In this document: positions 35,532 to 45,650 of the stretch, one piece after another
Position numbering within the stretch: the stretch's first letter is position 1
How the letters are laid out: every line of letters starts with the position of its first letter
NCBI GenBank assembly: GCA_017939795.1
Contig: JAGBAA010000041.1
Coordinates: 1-64,000, forward strand
DNA from: Thermoguttaceae bacterium
Lineage (GTDB): Bacteria > Planctomycetota > Planctomycetia > Pirellulales > Thermoguttaceae
Direction of reading: 5' to 3'
DNA length: 64,000 bases
The notes under the pieces: model-generated
Database searches by the model: none
What the model was told of the DNA's origin: nothing
Seen by the model: the letters and a program-made list of their open reading frames with translations, nothing else
Position numbers and translations under genes: made by a program

Positions 35532-35592
35532 CAATATGATAGAGATTTCATTGTATAGAGAATATTTTGTCAACTTGAAAGGAGAATGACCC

Positions 35593-35925
35593 ATGTTTTG
35601 TACCAATTGCGGCGCACAAATTCAAGGACAGTTCTGTCCCCTGTGCGGTACTCCGGCCGGCAATTTAGCCCCAAATGCAGACACTCCCGTTCCGCCTCCG
35701 GTCGCTTCACCGCTCTTCTGGTCCATCCTCTGCACCATTTGCTTCTGTTTTCCAGTCGGTATCGTTTCTATCGTATACGCCGCTAAAGTCAACTCTCTTG
35801 CAGCTGTCGGAGCTTACCAGCAGGCAAAAGAAGCCGCAGATAAAGCGAAAATGTGGGCATGGCTTGCTTTCGGTGTCAGCATGATCATCAATCTTCTATA
35901 CATTGCGATCAATGTTATGGGATGA
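35593..35925 (+). CDS. Zinc-ribbon CD225/dispanin protein
   Basis: A 110-residue membrane protein. A zinc ribbon at the start uses CTNCG (3-7) and CPLCG (15-19). A Pro-rich linker leads to a CD225/dispanin domain of two membrane helices, WSILCTICFCFPVGIVSIVY and MWAWLAFGVSMIINLLYIAI, separated by VNSLAAVGAYQQAKEAADKAK. Bacterial dispanins are distant relatives of vertebrate IFITM proteins and have no settled function. It has its own strong promoter and GAAAGGAG ribosome-binding site. The upstream DUF2752 gene is a common genomic companion. Confidence 0.85.
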   Translation: MFCTNCGAQIQGQFCPLCGTPAGNLAPNADTPVPPPVASPLFWSILCTICFCFPVGIVSIVYAAKVNSLAAVGAYQQAKEAADKAKMWAWLAFGVSMIINLLYIAINVMG

Positions 35926-36045
35926 TCGCCGCAGAGCAGGAGGCCAGCAGTACGTTTTTAATCTAACTGTACGAGATTCTCGGCCTGACAAAAAACTTCT
36001 GGATCCTCATCCTGTCTTACTTTTTATTTCGGTCAGGACGGATCA

Positions 36046-36082
36046 AAAAAAACGGAAGTCCCATTTTCCTCCGGGACTTCCG
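36046..36082 (-). terminator. Terminator of the polyferredoxin gene
   Basis: A perfect 10-bp stem, CGGAAGTCCC / GGGACTTCCG, with a 10-nt loop, followed on the minus strand by a GTTTTTTT run. Confidence 0.9.
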
Positions 36083-36106
36083 AATGACTCTATAGGTCGT
36101 CAGCGA

Positions 36107-38098
36107 TCAGAAGAGCCAGTCTTCCACGTTTTCGGTTTCCTTCTGGACTTCTTCCGCAGAGATGACTTCTGCTTCCTTGAACTCTTCTCGACGGCCTTGC
36201 TGCGGGCAGCCTTCGATGTAGATCGCCTTGTACGGACGGGCTGGGCAGATCGATTCGCACCCGCCGCAGCCGATGCAGATGCTCTCGTCGATCTGCGGGA
36301 TCGTCAGTCCCTTTTCCGGACCGATACCGCGTGACGGGTCACTGTACGGAACCATCGAAACCGCCTTCGTCGGGCAGTGTTCATCACACGCACCGCAGAA
36401 AGTACCGTCGACCGGGACGACGCAGTTTTCCTTCACGAAAACGACTTTCCCCATCTGGACGTAGTTCTTTTCCTTCCGCATGACCTCCGCACGTTCCGGT
36501 GCCGTCTCCGGGATCGTTTCGCCGCGTTTCCTGACCATGCGCAGAATGCTGATCGCCTTGTTCGGGCAGACTTCCGCGCAGACCGTACAGTCGTAGTTGC
36601 AGAAACTCGACGAAAAATCCATCACCGGCAGGAACATCCCCTTGAGACCGTACTCCATAAACGCCGGCTTGAGAACGTGCTGCGGACACTTCGCGATGCA
36701 GAGATGGCATCCCGTGCAGTGGTGCATCAGTCGGCCGTAGCTTCCGGCTCCGGGAGGCGCGACGGGATTTTTCCGCGTCCAGGCGTGCTGGCCCGTCCGG
36801 TACACTTTGTCGGGTTCCGGCTTCACCATGACCGTTTTGCTTACCGCAGCCGCAGCACCCGCCACGACGGGGACCGACGCAGCCATCGAGCCGGCCGTGA
36901 TGAGGAAATCGCGCCGGGCACGCGCTTTGGCTTCCTCGGCTTTTTCCTGTTTTTTCTGCTCGTTTTTCTTTTCGATCTCCAGACGTTTTTCTTCCGGAAG
37001 ACTTTCAAGAGCCGCTTTTTTCTTCTCTTCCGCAGCATCCAGGATCGCCTGATCCTCGGCAGAGACCACAGACCGCAGACGCAGCGGATTCCCGATCGTG
37101 TACGTCAGCGCGTCAAACTGGCACGTGCCGAGGCAGTTGAAGCAGGTCACGCAGCGTGAAGCGTCCACGATTTTTCCCTCGGTATCCATGCAGGACGATT
37201 TGCATTTCGATGCACACATTCCGCAGCTTTTGCACTTTCCAGGGTCGATCCGGACACGGAAGAAGGAGAATTTGCTCAAAAGTCCCAGAAGCGTTCCGAT
37301 CGGGCAGATCGTATTGCACCACGTGCGTCCTCCGCGCCATGCCAGGACCGCGATGATCAGGAACGTCGCCAGTGCGGTCGTGAATGTGCCGAGCGAAAGA
37401 AGAACGTTCGACATCGAAATGGTCGAAAATGCCATGCTTCCTGACGCAGAATCAGAAACGAGGCACGCATTGTTCAGGAGAACGTAAATCGGACGGAAAA
37501 GCGCATTCGCGATGCGTCCGAAAATGCTGTACGGCTCCACGATGTTCAAAAGAAGCGAAAATCCCATCGACGCGCCTCCGAATGCCAGCACAAGAAAGAG
37601 CCAGCGGAGGATCGGGAGCGGTTTCTTGTACTCGTACGCTTTTCCGCGATGTACCCGGCGGCTCACCCACGCGATGAGGTCCTGAAGGATCCCAAGCGGG
37701 CAGATCACCGAACAGTACAGACGGCCAAAAAGAAGCGAGACGCCCAAAATCGTCCACACGATCCAATCTCCGTGCCCCTTAAGTGCCGGAATGAACTGGA
37801 TCCGCTCCAGCCAGCTGACCTCTTCGACCGTCAGTTTCTCAAGTTCCGCAGATTTCGCAGGTTCTGCCGCAGAACTTGGCACGTCCGTACTCTCGGCCTT
37901 CTCCGCAGGAACGGCTTCCGAAACGGTCCCGGCTTCCGGAGGCTCCGCGGCAGAGTCGGACGGTTCCTGCACAGTCTGCGCCGCCAGTGCCGCTTCATCA
38001 CGTGCTGTGCCGAGCATGATGTGCGTCCAGTCAAAGAAAAACAGCGTCACGGCCGCAAACATGAGGGCCGCCAAAATGATTCTCGTGTACTTCAGCAT
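36107..38098 (-). CDS. Membrane polyferredoxin (NapH/RdxA-like plus ferredoxin domain)
   Basis: A 663-residue iron-sulfur protein that appears to fuse two electron-transfer modules. The N-terminal half has about five membrane helices and two CXXXCP motifs (YCSVICPLG, WCNTICPIG) of the NapH/RdxA type, followed by two 4Fe-4S motifs (CKSCGMCASKC, CVTCFNCLGTC). A charged Lys/Glu linker (about 365-405) leads to an internal RRDFLITAGSMAAS segment like a twin-arginine signal. At least four further cluster motifs follow, including CTGCHLCIAKCP, CTVCAEVCP, CGACDEHCP and CIGCGGCESICP. It probably passes electrons from quinol or ferredoxin to an unknown partner; no reductase gene is adjacent. Confidence 0.85.
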   Translation of the reverse strand: MLKYTRIILAALMFAAVTLFFFDWTHIMLGTARDEAALAAQTVQEPSDSAAEPPEAGTVSEAVPAEKAESTDVPSSAAEPAKSAELEKLTVEEVSWLERIQFIPALKGHGDWIVWTILGVSLLFGRLYCSVICPLGILQDLIAWVSRRVHRGKAYEYKKPLPILRWLFLVLAFGGASMGFSLLLNIVEPYSIFGRIANALFRPIYVLLNNACLVSDSASGSMAFSTISMSNVLLSLGTFTTALATFLIIAVLAWRGGRTWCNTICPIGTLLGLLSKFSFFRVRIDPGKCKSCGMCASKCKSSCMDTEGKIVDASRCVTCFNCLGTCQFDALTYTIGNPLRLRSVVSAEDQAILDAAEEKKKAALESLPEEKRLEIEKKNEQKKQEKAEEAKARARRDFLITAGSMAASVPVVAGAAAAVSKTVMVKPEPDKVYRTGQHAWTRKNPVAPPGAGSYGRLMHHCTGCHLCIAKCPQHVLKPAFMEYGLKGMFLPVMDFSSSFCNYDCTVCAEVCPNKAISILRMVRKRGETIPETAPERAEVMRKEKNYVQMGKVVFVKENCVVPVDGTFCGACDEHCPTKAVSMVPYSDPSRGIGPEKGLTIPQIDESICIGCGGCESICPARPYKAIYIEGCPQQGRREEFKEAEVISAEEVQKETENVEDWLF

Positions 38099-38256
38099 GA
38101 TTTTGAGGTGGGGTTAGGTTAAGGAAATGATTTTCGTTTCTTTTTTTGTTCGGTCCGCCGCACTTCGGAACTTGAGCAAAACCGTGTACACAGGCAGCAT
38201 ATTTTCAGGTCAGCATTCAGGATCAAATGCCCCTAACGCACGGTTTTTCAGCGGCT

Positions 38257-40320
38257 TTACAGTTTCGCGCCAATGCGCAGCTTTTCAACGGCGGCGGCGA
38301 TCCCCTCGGCATCCAGACCCGTTTCCGCAAGCTGTTCCGAACGCGACGCATGCTGGATGAAGACGTCCTCCACTCCAAGACGCACGAACGGAGGCAGTTT
38401 CAGCGAAAGTCCGTCCAAAGCAGTTTTTTGCGGCAAAATTCCGGCCTGTGCATCCACCGCAGCTTCCAGAACCGCAGCGCCCACGCCGCCGATCCGGCTC
38501 CCTTCCTCAACGGTGAGGACCCACGCACTGCGAAAAATACGCGGGAGGATCGCGGAAAGATCCAGCGGCTTGATGAATCGGAGATTCACGACGCAGACCG
38601 TCCTGTCGCCAAGCGCACGCACTGCCGTCAGCGCCTCGGAAGCCTGCACGCCGCACGCAAGGATCAGTCCGTTCCCCGGCACGCCCTCCTGCAGGATCTC
38701 GCACTGTCCCAGACGGACCGACTGACGCTCAACTCCCAAGATCTCCGGCGTCTGCGTCTTGGAATAGCGGATCGAAAACGGTGAATCCTGCGAAACCGCC
38801 AGTTCCAGCATCTCGTTAAGGTCCAGCTCATCACACGGCGCAGAAACAGTCAGATTCGGAAACGGCCGAAGGTACGCCAGATCGTACGTCCCATGGTGCG
38901 TCGGACCGTCCGCCCCCACGAGTCCCGCACGGTCCATCAAAAGAGTCACGGGCAGGTTCTGAAGCGAGATCTCCTGGAAAATGTGGTCAAACGCGCGCTG
39001 CATGAACGTACTGTAAATGTCCACGATCGGACGCATTCCCGCCTTCGCCATCCCGGAAGCCAGAACGACTGCGTGGGACTCGCAGATCCCAACGTCAAAG
39101 AAACGGTCCGGGAACTTCTTCCGGATCTGCTCCAGTTTGTTTCCCTGGCACATTGCGGCCGTAATGACCGCCACACGCGGGTCTTTTTCCATCAGCTCCA
39201 TGATTTTCCGGCTCGCCAGTACCGTGTACGAGCGGTCCGGTTTCTGGGACGAAAGCAGGTCGGTCTGGATCGTTTTTGAGGAACGCTCCGGTTCTGGCAC
39301 TGTTTTCGCGGTCTCCGAAACACCAGGCTTTTCAGGATGTCTTGCCCCGGAAAGCATCTGCGGCGACGGTGCATGGTAACTTGCCGGATCGTCTTCGGCA
39401 GGATGGAATCCATGCCCTTTCTGCGTCAGGACGTGAAGAAGCACCGGCCCGCCATGCTCGCGCGCCATTCTGAGAAATTTCTGCAGCTGGCGAATATCGT
39501 GCCCGTTGACCGGCCCAATGTACCGGATCCCCAGCTCCTCAAAAAGCATTCCGCCCTTCAAGTACGCTTTGACGGCCATCTTCAGATCATGGCATTTCCT
39601 GCGGATCCGGGGTCCGGCAAACGGAATGTTCTGAAACATCCGCTTTACGTCCTCCTTCATCTCCGTGTAGACCGGATTCATGCGGAGGGAATCAAGATAG
39701 CGTCCGAAACTGCCGACACGCGGACAGATCGACATTTTATTGTCGTTCAGGATCACCGTGACGTTCTTGCGCAGCTCTCCAAGATGATTCAGTCCCTCAA
39801 AAACGACGCCGCTGGAGAACGAACCGTCGCCAATGACCGCCACGACGTGCCGTTTCGAGGCAGCTCCGGTCTGCACGGCCTCACTCTCCGCACGCTGTTT
39901 CTCTTCCTCCATAGCCTGAATGAGATCGTCGCCGCAGCGAAGTCCCAGAGCAGAGGAAATACTGCACCCGGCATGCCCCGTCATGAAGAGGTCAAACGGG
40001 CTTTCCGCGGGGTTCGGGTATCCCATCAGACCGCCTTTTGTGCGTATGGTCGAAAACTGCCCAACACGCCCGGTCACCAGCTTGTGCGGGTAACTCTGAT
40101 GGCCAACGTCCCAGATCAGCCGGTCTTTCGAGAAATCAAAGGACGAATGTAGAGCCAGCGTCAATTCCACCACGCCAAGATTCGAGGCAAAGTGTGCCGA
40201 ACGCTTTTCGACCACTCCCAGGATCTCTTCCCGGATCTCAGCCGCAAGCTGATCCAGTTCGTCAAGGGAGAGTCCTTTCAGGTCCTGCGGGGAACGGATT
40301 GTTGGCAGTAAACGAGGCAT
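38257..40320 (-). CDS. dxs: 1-deoxy-D-xylulose-5-phosphate synthase
   Basis: A 687-residue thiamine-diphosphate enzyme joining pyruvate and glyceraldehyde-3-phosphate in the first step of the non-mevalonate isoprenoid pathway. The N-terminal domain carries WDVGHQSYPHK and the TPP motif GDGSFSSGVVFEGLN ending in NDNKMS. The transketolase-like middle domain has DIYSTFMQRAFDH and DRAGLVGADGPTHHG. A C-terminal domain follows. It is slightly longer than the usual 620-640 residues because of an extended linker near 320-370. ATG 40320 begins MPRLLPTI; the upstream extension to 40353 adds an unlikely hydrophobic start. It lies downstream of ftsH. Confidence 0.95.
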   Translation of the reverse strand: MPRLLPTIRSPQDLKGLSLDELDQLAAEIREEILGVVEKRSAHFASNLGVVELTLALHSSFDFSKDRLIWDVGHQSYPHKLVTGRVGQFSTIRTKGGLMGYPNPAESPFDLFMTGHAGCSISSALGLRCGDDLIQAMEEEKQRAESEAVQTGAASKRHVVAVIGDGSFSSGVVFEGLNHLGELRKNVTVILNDNKMSICPRVGSFGRYLDSLRMNPVYTEMKEDVKRMFQNIPFAGPRIRRKCHDLKMAVKAYLKGGMLFEELGIRYIGPVNGHDIRQLQKFLRMAREHGGPVLLHVLTQKGHGFHPAEDDPASYHAPSPQMLSGARHPEKPGVSETAKTVPEPERSSKTIQTDLLSSQKPDRSYTVLASRKIMELMEKDPRVAVITAAMCQGNKLEQIRKKFPDRFFDVGICESHAVVLASGMAKAGMRPIVDIYSTFMQRAFDHIFQEISLQNLPVTLLMDRAGLVGADGPTHHGTYDLAYLRPFPNLTVSAPCDELDLNEMLELAVSQDSPFSIRYSKTQTPEILGVERQSVRLGQCEILQEGVPGNGLILACGVQASEALTAVRALGDRTVCVVNLRFIKPLDLSAILPRIFRSAWVLTVEEGSRIGGVGAAVLEAAVDAQAGILPQKTALDGLSLKLPPFVRLGVEDVFIQHASRSEQLAETGLDAEGIAAAVEKLRIGAKL

Positions 40321-40460
40321 GATGAATGATGAAAACCAGCGCCAAACGCGCAAAAACAGGAAATTGAAAAAACGCAGGAAAATCAGCCGGGGAAACCGAT
40401 CTCGGAAAGCACAGATCTGCCCGGCTTTCCGTCTGACCGCAGTTTCCCCTTCCGGCCGCC

Positions 40461-43208
40461 CTAAACTCCAGGCTCTTCTGTGTCGGCACCCGTTCGCAGA
40501 TCTGTCCTGGTTTCTGTCTGCGTGCCGGCAGTCTCTGTATTTTCGGCAGCTTCTGCATTCACAGCCGACTCTCCTTCTGCAGAGGATACCGTCTCTTCTG
40601 CATCCATTCGCCTGCGCTGTGCCGGAGGACCAAGGATCTCCTCGATCTGACGCTCGTCCAGCTCTTCGCGGATCACCAAAGCCTGCGCCAGTGCGTCAAG
40701 CAGATTGCGGTTTTCCGTCAAAAGATTCTGCACCTGGAGAGACGTTTCGTTCAATATCCGCATGATCTCTTCGTCGATGATCTGCGCCGTTTTCTCACTG
40801 AAATTGCGCAGCCGTGCAAGCTCTCGCCCAAGGAACGGATGCTCATCTCCGGTCTTAAACGCAGCGGGACCAAGACGGGAACTCATTCCCCAGGCCGCCA
40901 CCATTTTGTGCGCAAGTCCAGTCGCCCGCTCCAGATCGTTTGCCGCACCGGCGTTCAGCTCATTAAAGACGAGTTTTTCCGCTTCGCGTCCGCCAAGCAT
41001 CATCTTGAGTTTGGCGAGGATCTCATCCTGCGAGTACATCATCCGGTCCTCATCCGGCATCGACCACGTGACGCCAAGCGCACGGCCTCGCGGAATGACC
41101 GAGACCTTCCGCACACGGTCGCATTCCGGGATCAGCCAGCCGACGAGTGCGTGTCCTGCTTCATGGTATGAGGTCTTCTCTTTATCTTCCGCACTGATGA
41201 CTTCTTCGCGCTTTGCCCCCATGAGGATCTTGTCGACGGCATAGTAGAAGTCGTTCATGCTGACGTTTTCCCGATCAAATCGGCAAGCCCAAAGCGCAGC
41301 CTCATTCACGATATTCCGAATGTCTGCCCCCGTCAGTCCCGTAGTCATTGCCGCAAGACGCTCAAAATCGACGTCTTTGTTCAGCGGCACCTTCTTTGTG
41401 TGGACCTGGAAAAGCTGGATACGGTCTTTCTGCACCGGACGGTCTACCGTGACGTGACGGTCAAAGCGTCCCGGACGCAGAAGCGCAGGGTCCAGAACAT
41501 CCGGACGGTTCGTCGCCGCGATGACGATGACGACATCCGACGTGGAGAAACCGTCCATTTCGCTCAGGATCTGATTGAGCGTCTGCTCCCGTTCATCATT
41601 TCCGCCGCCTGTACCGGCACCGCGCTCACGTCCCACCGAGTCGATCTCGTCGATGAAGAGGATCGACGGCGCATTGTTCCGCGCAACCTCAAACATATCG
41701 CGCACACGGCTCGCACCGACACCGACGAAAAGCTGAATGAATTCCGACGCATTGATCGAATAGAACGGGACTCCCGCTTCACCGGCGATCGCCCGCGCAA
41801 GGAGCGTTTTTCCGGTACCGGGCGGGCCGCACATCAGGACGCCCTTCGGGATCCGCGCACCAAGTTTCTCGAATTTCTTCGGATTTTTCAGGAAATCAAC
41901 GATCTCGGAAATATCTTCCTTCACGGACTTCAACCCCGCAACATCCGCAAACGTGACGGAATCCTCGCCGCCCTGGAAACGTTTCGCCGGGCTTTTCCCA
42001 AATCCGAACATCTGCCCGCCGCCGAGTTCTTCACGCGTTTTCCGGAAATGCATCCAGAAACTCACCATCATGAAAAGAACCAGCAGACTGATGGCCAGCA
42101 TCACGTACTCGGCGAATCTGGGAGATTCTTTCACCTCGTATTTTTTGCCGACACGTTCACGGATCTTGCGGTCCAGATCTCCTCCGGCTTCAAGAAGCGA
42201 CGGCAGCATCGTGGTGAAACGCTTGGGAAGACGTTTCCGCTCCGAGTTTTTCGCCTTCTGCGGACCGCTTCCCTCTCCGTTTGCTCCATTCGCGTTCCTT
42301 GCTTCACGCTCTTCGCCAGTGTTCTGTTCGGAAGACGCATCGGCGGCAGAAGGTACATCGGTGCCGGAAGACAGAGTACCTGCCGTATCGGAAACCTTCG
42401 GAGAGGAAACGCCGGAAATCTCTTTCTCTCCAGCGGGATCCATTGCGGTCAGACCTTCAGAAGCGGGCGTTTCCACGGCCGTTCCTGCCGCATTCTGTTT
42501 TTCTGCCAAGGTCGGATCGGCAGCGGAGACCGGATCTTCTACCGGGGAGGGAAGAGGTTCCGTACTGCCGGTTTCGATCCCAGACGTTTCGGGAGAAGCG
42601 GCAGATGAAGCACCTTCCGCCTTTTTTTCAGGCAGAAAAGCAGGGGCTGTCTCCTTTTTCGCGCCCGATGCAGACGGACTCTTTTTCTCCTTTGCGTCTT
42701 CTTTCTCCGGCTCCGGAGCAAACGGTTCCGTCCGGAATTCACCCGAAACGCGATTCGCATTCACGACGACCTTCTCCAAATTGTCCGCTTCCAGCTGTTC
42801 CAGGAAAAAGCCGTAGCTGATCGGCGCAGACGGATTCGTTTTGTTCATGAACCACCACGCCAAAACACCCGCAAGAAATAGAACGAGCAGAATGCGTACC
42901 GGATTCATCGCCGGATTTTCTCCAGAATTCAGCACGGAACCGGATGAACCGCCGTGAATCTCCTTCCGGACGTCAAAGACCGGTTTTGTTTTGGGTTTTT
43001 CGTTTCCCGCACGTTTCCCGTCGTTTTCTTCGGGCTTTTCCGAAGACGTCTCATCAGATCCCGAAACAGAGACGGGATCACTGGGCTTCTCCGAAGAGGG
43101 CGCACTCCCGGAAAGATCCCCCTCTTCCCGTAATGCTGCGGAACTATTGAAATTGCCGTCTTCCGACAGCAAATCTTCTTTTTCGTTAAATTTTTCAGGT
43201 TCTGTCAT
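40461..43208 (-). CDS. ftsH: ATP-dependent zinc metalloprotease FtsH
   Basis: A 915-residue membrane AAA protease that degrades misfolded membrane and regulatory proteins. Unlike the usual ~640 residues, it has an acidic Ser-rich N-terminal tail (1-100) and a low-complexity insert of about 160 residues (165-325) in the periplasmic domain. TM1 is about 104-121 and TM2 about 366-388. Walker A GPPGTGKT is at 461-468, Walker [10 protein letters not shown] at 515-523, the SRH region follows, and the zinc motif HEAGH is at 682-686. A Glu-rich tail ends the protein. All catalytic motifs are intact. Confidence 0.95.
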   Translation of the reverse strand: MTEPEKFNEKEDLLSEDGNFNSSAALREEGDLSGSAPSSEKPSDPVSVSGSDETSSEKPEENDGKRAGNEKPKTKPVFDVRKEIHGGSSGSVLNSGENPAMNPVRILLVLFLAGVLAWWFMNKTNPSAPISYGFFLEQLEADNLEKVVVNANRVSGEFRTEPFAPEPEKEDAKEKKSPSASGAKKETAPAFLPEKKAEGASSAASPETSGIETGSTEPLPSPVEDPVSAADPTLAEKQNAAGTAVETPASEGLTAMDPAGEKEISGVSSPKVSDTAGTLSSGTDVPSAADASSEQNTGEEREARNANGANGEGSGPQKAKNSERKRLPKRFTTMLPSLLEAGGDLDRKIRERVGKKYEVKESPRFAEYVMLAISLLVLFMMVSFWMHFRKTREELGGGQMFGFGKSPAKRFQGGEDSVTFADVAGLKSVKEDISEIVDFLKNPKKFEKLGARIPKGVLMCGPPGTGKTLLARAIAGEAGVPFYSINASEFIQLFVGVGASRVRDMFEVARNNAPSILFIDEIDSVGRERGAGTGGGNDEREQTLNQILSEMDGFSTSDVVIVIAATNRPDVLDPALLRPGRFDRHVTVDRPVQKDRIQLFQVHTKKVPLNKDVDFERLAAMTTGLTGADIRNIVNEAALWACRFDRENVSMNDFYYAVDKILMGAKREEVISAEDKEKTSYHEAGHALVGWLIPECDRVRKVSVIPRGRALGVTWSMPDEDRMMYSQDEILAKLKMMLGGREAEKLVFNELNAGAANDLERATGLAHKMVAAWGMSSRLGPAAFKTGDEHPFLGRELARLRNFSEKTAQIIDEEIMRILNETSLQVQNLLTENRNLLDALAQALVIREELDERQIEEILGPPAQRRRMDAEETVSSAEGESAVNAEAAENTETAGTQTETRTDLRTGADTEEPGV

Positions 43209-43658
43209 GGAAAGTCTGAATTCTAAAATATTTTAAAAGGAATGGATGTTTTCGATCTGAAAAGGCCGATCTTTAAGGAAAAGCGTTTGCCGGCATTTTC
43301 TGTTCCCTTCTTTTTCTTCTCAAAATCGGTCACGAATGGACCGCATTACCGCCCGCTGTGCACCCGCAAGCCCAAAAGAAAAAACGGAAAGATGAAACCG
43401 GTTTCCGCTGAAAGCAGAAAATACTCACTCTCATTCTCTATTTTACCCCATATTTCCATTTATGTAAAGTGCCTGCGGGCTTTAAAATCAAGAAATTCGG
43501 AATCTTTTCCAAAAAAAACCATTTTTTTGCCCCTGATTCCCTTGACAGAATGGCGTTTCAGTTTTATATTAGACGGAAATGTGGGCAAAATCGTAAGATT
43601 TTGCTGTTTCCCAATTGCCCACCTTAACTTTCCTTCATTTTGAAAAGGAGATCCTTTC
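43209..43658 (+). promoter_or_regulatory. Divergent ftsH-ThuA intergenic region with ThuA promoter
   Basis: The gap holds one clear plus-strand promoter: TTGACA (43542-43547), a 17-nt spacer and TATATT (43565-43570), about 85 nt before the ThuA ATG at 43659. TTTTAAAATATTTT lies just upstream of ftsH on the minus strand and may include its -10. The rest is AT-rich with no recognisable gene. Confidence 0.7.
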
Positions 43659-44582
43659 ATGAAAAGACGTGAATTTCTCGCCGCTTCCCTCGCTTCCGCT
43701 CTCTGCGCCACCGTCGGGACTTCCGTGAGCCCGGCATTCGCCGACGGCTGCTGCGCCAAAAAGAAGCTGCTCTATTTTGAACGCTCCAACGGATTCCTCC
43801 ATCCGTCCACGAAAGTTGATCCTGCCACCGGCTTGAGCGTCGGCGGCAAAGTCATCTCCGAAATCGGCAAAAAACTCGGCTACGAAGTCGTCTGCACGAA
43901 AGACGGACGTATTTTCGACGGCGATCTGTGCCAGTATGATGCATTCATCCTCAACTGCTGCGGCACGCTGACCGGTGAAGGCGGCGGCGACGGCCCGAAT
44001 GCGTACCCGATGAGCAAGGAAGGCGAACAGAATTTCTTCAAAGCGATCCGCAATGGCGTCGGCGTCGTCGGTTTCCATAATGCGACGGACACGAACAAAT
44101 CGGGCGGTCCTCATCGCGAAAACGCTCCGCTGGACCAGCGTACCGAGTACACGAAAATGATCGGCGGCGAATTCCTGACCCATGGTTCCCAGCAGGAAAC
44201 CTCCATCCGCATCCTCAAAGCGGGTGAACTTCCGTCCGTCCCCGAACTTCCGGCACGCATTCATGAGGAATGGTACGCGCTGCGCAATCTGAATCCCGAT
44301 ATGCACGTCCTGATGCTCCAGGAAACAGAGGGAATGAATACTCAGGGCGGAAACTGGTGCTACGACCGCTCGCCGTTCCCGTGCACGTGGGTCCGTATGG
44401 AAGGAAAAGGCCGTGTTGCGTACACGACGCTCGCGCACAATAATTCGACGTGGGAAACCGACTGGATGAAGGCGATCATTCTGGATCTCATGAAATTCGC
44501 GACCCGCAAGATGGACATCGACACGACGCCGAACCTCAAAGACGTCGCGCCGGATTTTGACGTTCTCTGCCGTCAGAAGTAA
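43659..44582 (+). CDS. ThuA-like domain protein, exported
   Basis: A 307-residue protein with a leader starting MKRREFLAASLASAL and probable cleavage after FAD near 29. The mature part is a ThuA-like domain, related to class I glutamine amidotransferases but usually lacking their catalytic Cys. Signature-like segments are GVVGFHNATDT and MIGGEFLTHG, and the ending VAYTTLAHNNSTWETDW is typical. ThuA proteins are linked to trehalose and other disaccharide metabolism through 3-keto sugars, which fits the Gfo-rich setting. It has its own promoter and GAAAAGGAG ribosome-binding site. Confidence 0.88.
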   Translation: MKRREFLAASLASALCATVGTSVSPAFADGCCAKKKLLYFERSNGFLHPSTKVDPATGLSVGGKVISEIGKKLGYEVVCTKDGRIFDGDLCQYDAFILNCCGTLTGEGGGDGPNAYPMSKEGEQNFFKAIRNGVGVVGFHNATDTNKSGGPHRENAPLDQRTEYTKMIGGEFLTHGSQQETSIRILKAGELPSVPELPARIHEEWYALRNLNPDMHVLMLQETEGMNTQGGNWCYDRSPFPCTWVRMEGKGRVAYTTLAHNNSTWETDWMKAIILDLMKFATRKMDIDTTPNLKDVAPDFDVLCRQK

Positions 44583-44639
44583 AGTTCGTTTTGCTTTGCT
44601 CTGGTTCGTTTCAGAGCCGATGAAGGATAAAAAAGGAAA

Positions 44640-44675
44640 CCGCGCGCGGACTCGCTCTGCGCGCGGTCCAATTTC
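44640..44675 (+). terminator. Probable terminator after the ThuA gene
   Basis: Stem CCGCGCGC / GCGCGCGG with an 11-nt loop; only a weak T-rich tail (AATTTCATTT) follows. Confidence 0.6.
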
Positions 44676-44747
44676 ATTTCGGACCAATTTTGAGTATTTA
44701 AGAAAAGTTAAGAAAGACGGAAAATCGCGGGAGGAACGTACTGACGA

Positions 44748-45650
44748 ATGGCGCGGACGGGGACACTTTTTGAAATTCGGGAGTTTTCGATCTTCGACGG
44801 AAGCGGGATCCGCACGACGGTCTTTCTGAAAGGCTGTCCGCTGCGCTGTCGATGGTGCCATAATCCGGAAGGACTTTCGTTTCAGCCGGAGATCCTCTTC
44901 AACGCGGCGAAGTGCGCGAATTGCGGGAACTGTCGAAAAGAATGCCCGATCCGGGATCTCCCGCATCTGATTTCCCGATCTTCGGAATTTCCAAGACCGG
45001 AAAAATGCTCCGTCTGCGGTTCCTGTGCGCGAAACTGTCCGACGGGAGCGCGTCGGCTTTGCGGATTTCAGATGGACTCGGACCAGCTCGCGGAGAAACT
45101 CCTGCGCCAGGCGGACGTTTTCGCGATGTCGGGCGGCGGAGTCACGTTTTCGGGCGGCGAACCGCTTGCGCAGGCGGAATTTGTGCGCGAAACGATGGAA
45201 AAGCTGCGCACACACGGAATTTCATCGGCGGTGGAGACTTCCGGAGCGGTTTCGGAGGAAAATTACCGACGCGGTCTCGAGTTGGCGGAGTTCGTCTTTC
45301 AGGATCTGAAACTGACGGATGCGGAATCTTTTCGACGGTTCACGGGCGGAGATCTTGCGCAGGTCCTGAAAAATGTCGAGTGGCTCAAATCGTCGGGGAA
45401 ACCGTTCATTTTCCGCATCCCGCTCATTCCGGAGGTGAACGATTCGCTGGAAGAAATGGCCCGTTTCGCGCAGATCGCGGAAGGGTGTCCGTCTCTGGTC
45501 CGCGTTGAGATTTTGCCGTACCATTTGACCGCCGGCGCGAAATACCATCTGCTTGGGAAAGAGTACGCGCCGGATTTCCCGGAAGAACGCACACACGCAG
45601 TCTTCACTGAACCATTGGACGAGAAAGGGATCCCGTGGAAAATTTTGTGA
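44748..45650 (+). CDS. Glycyl-radical enzyme activating protein (radical SAM)
   Basis: A 300-residue PflA-like activase that uses S-adenosylmethionine and a 4Fe-4S cluster to install a glycyl radical on a partner enzyme. The radical SAM motif is C30-X3-C34-X2-C37 in KGCPLRCRWCH. A ferredoxin insert has two cluster motifs, CANCGNCRKECP and CSVCGSCARNCP, as in the larger activase class used by non-PFL glycyl-radical enzymes. GGGVTFSGGEPL is also diagnostic. No glycyl-radical enzyme is in the window, so its partner must be encoded elsewhere. It overlaps the next gene by 16 nt, implying co-translation. Confidence 0.9.
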   Translation: MARTGTLFEIREFSIFDGSGIRTTVFLKGCPLRCRWCHNPEGLSFQPEILFNAAKCANCGNCRKECPIRDLPHLISRSSEFPRPEKCSVCGSCARNCPTGARRLCGFQMDSDQLAEKLLRQADVFAMSGGGVTFSGGEPLAQAEFVRETMEKLRTHGISSAVETSGAVSEENYRRGLELAEFVFQDLKLTDAESFRRFTGGDLAQVLKNVEWLKSSGKPFIFRIPLIPEVNDSLEEMARFAQIAEGCPSLVRVEILPYHLTAGAKYHLLGKEYAPDFPEERTHAVFTEPLDEKGIPWKIL

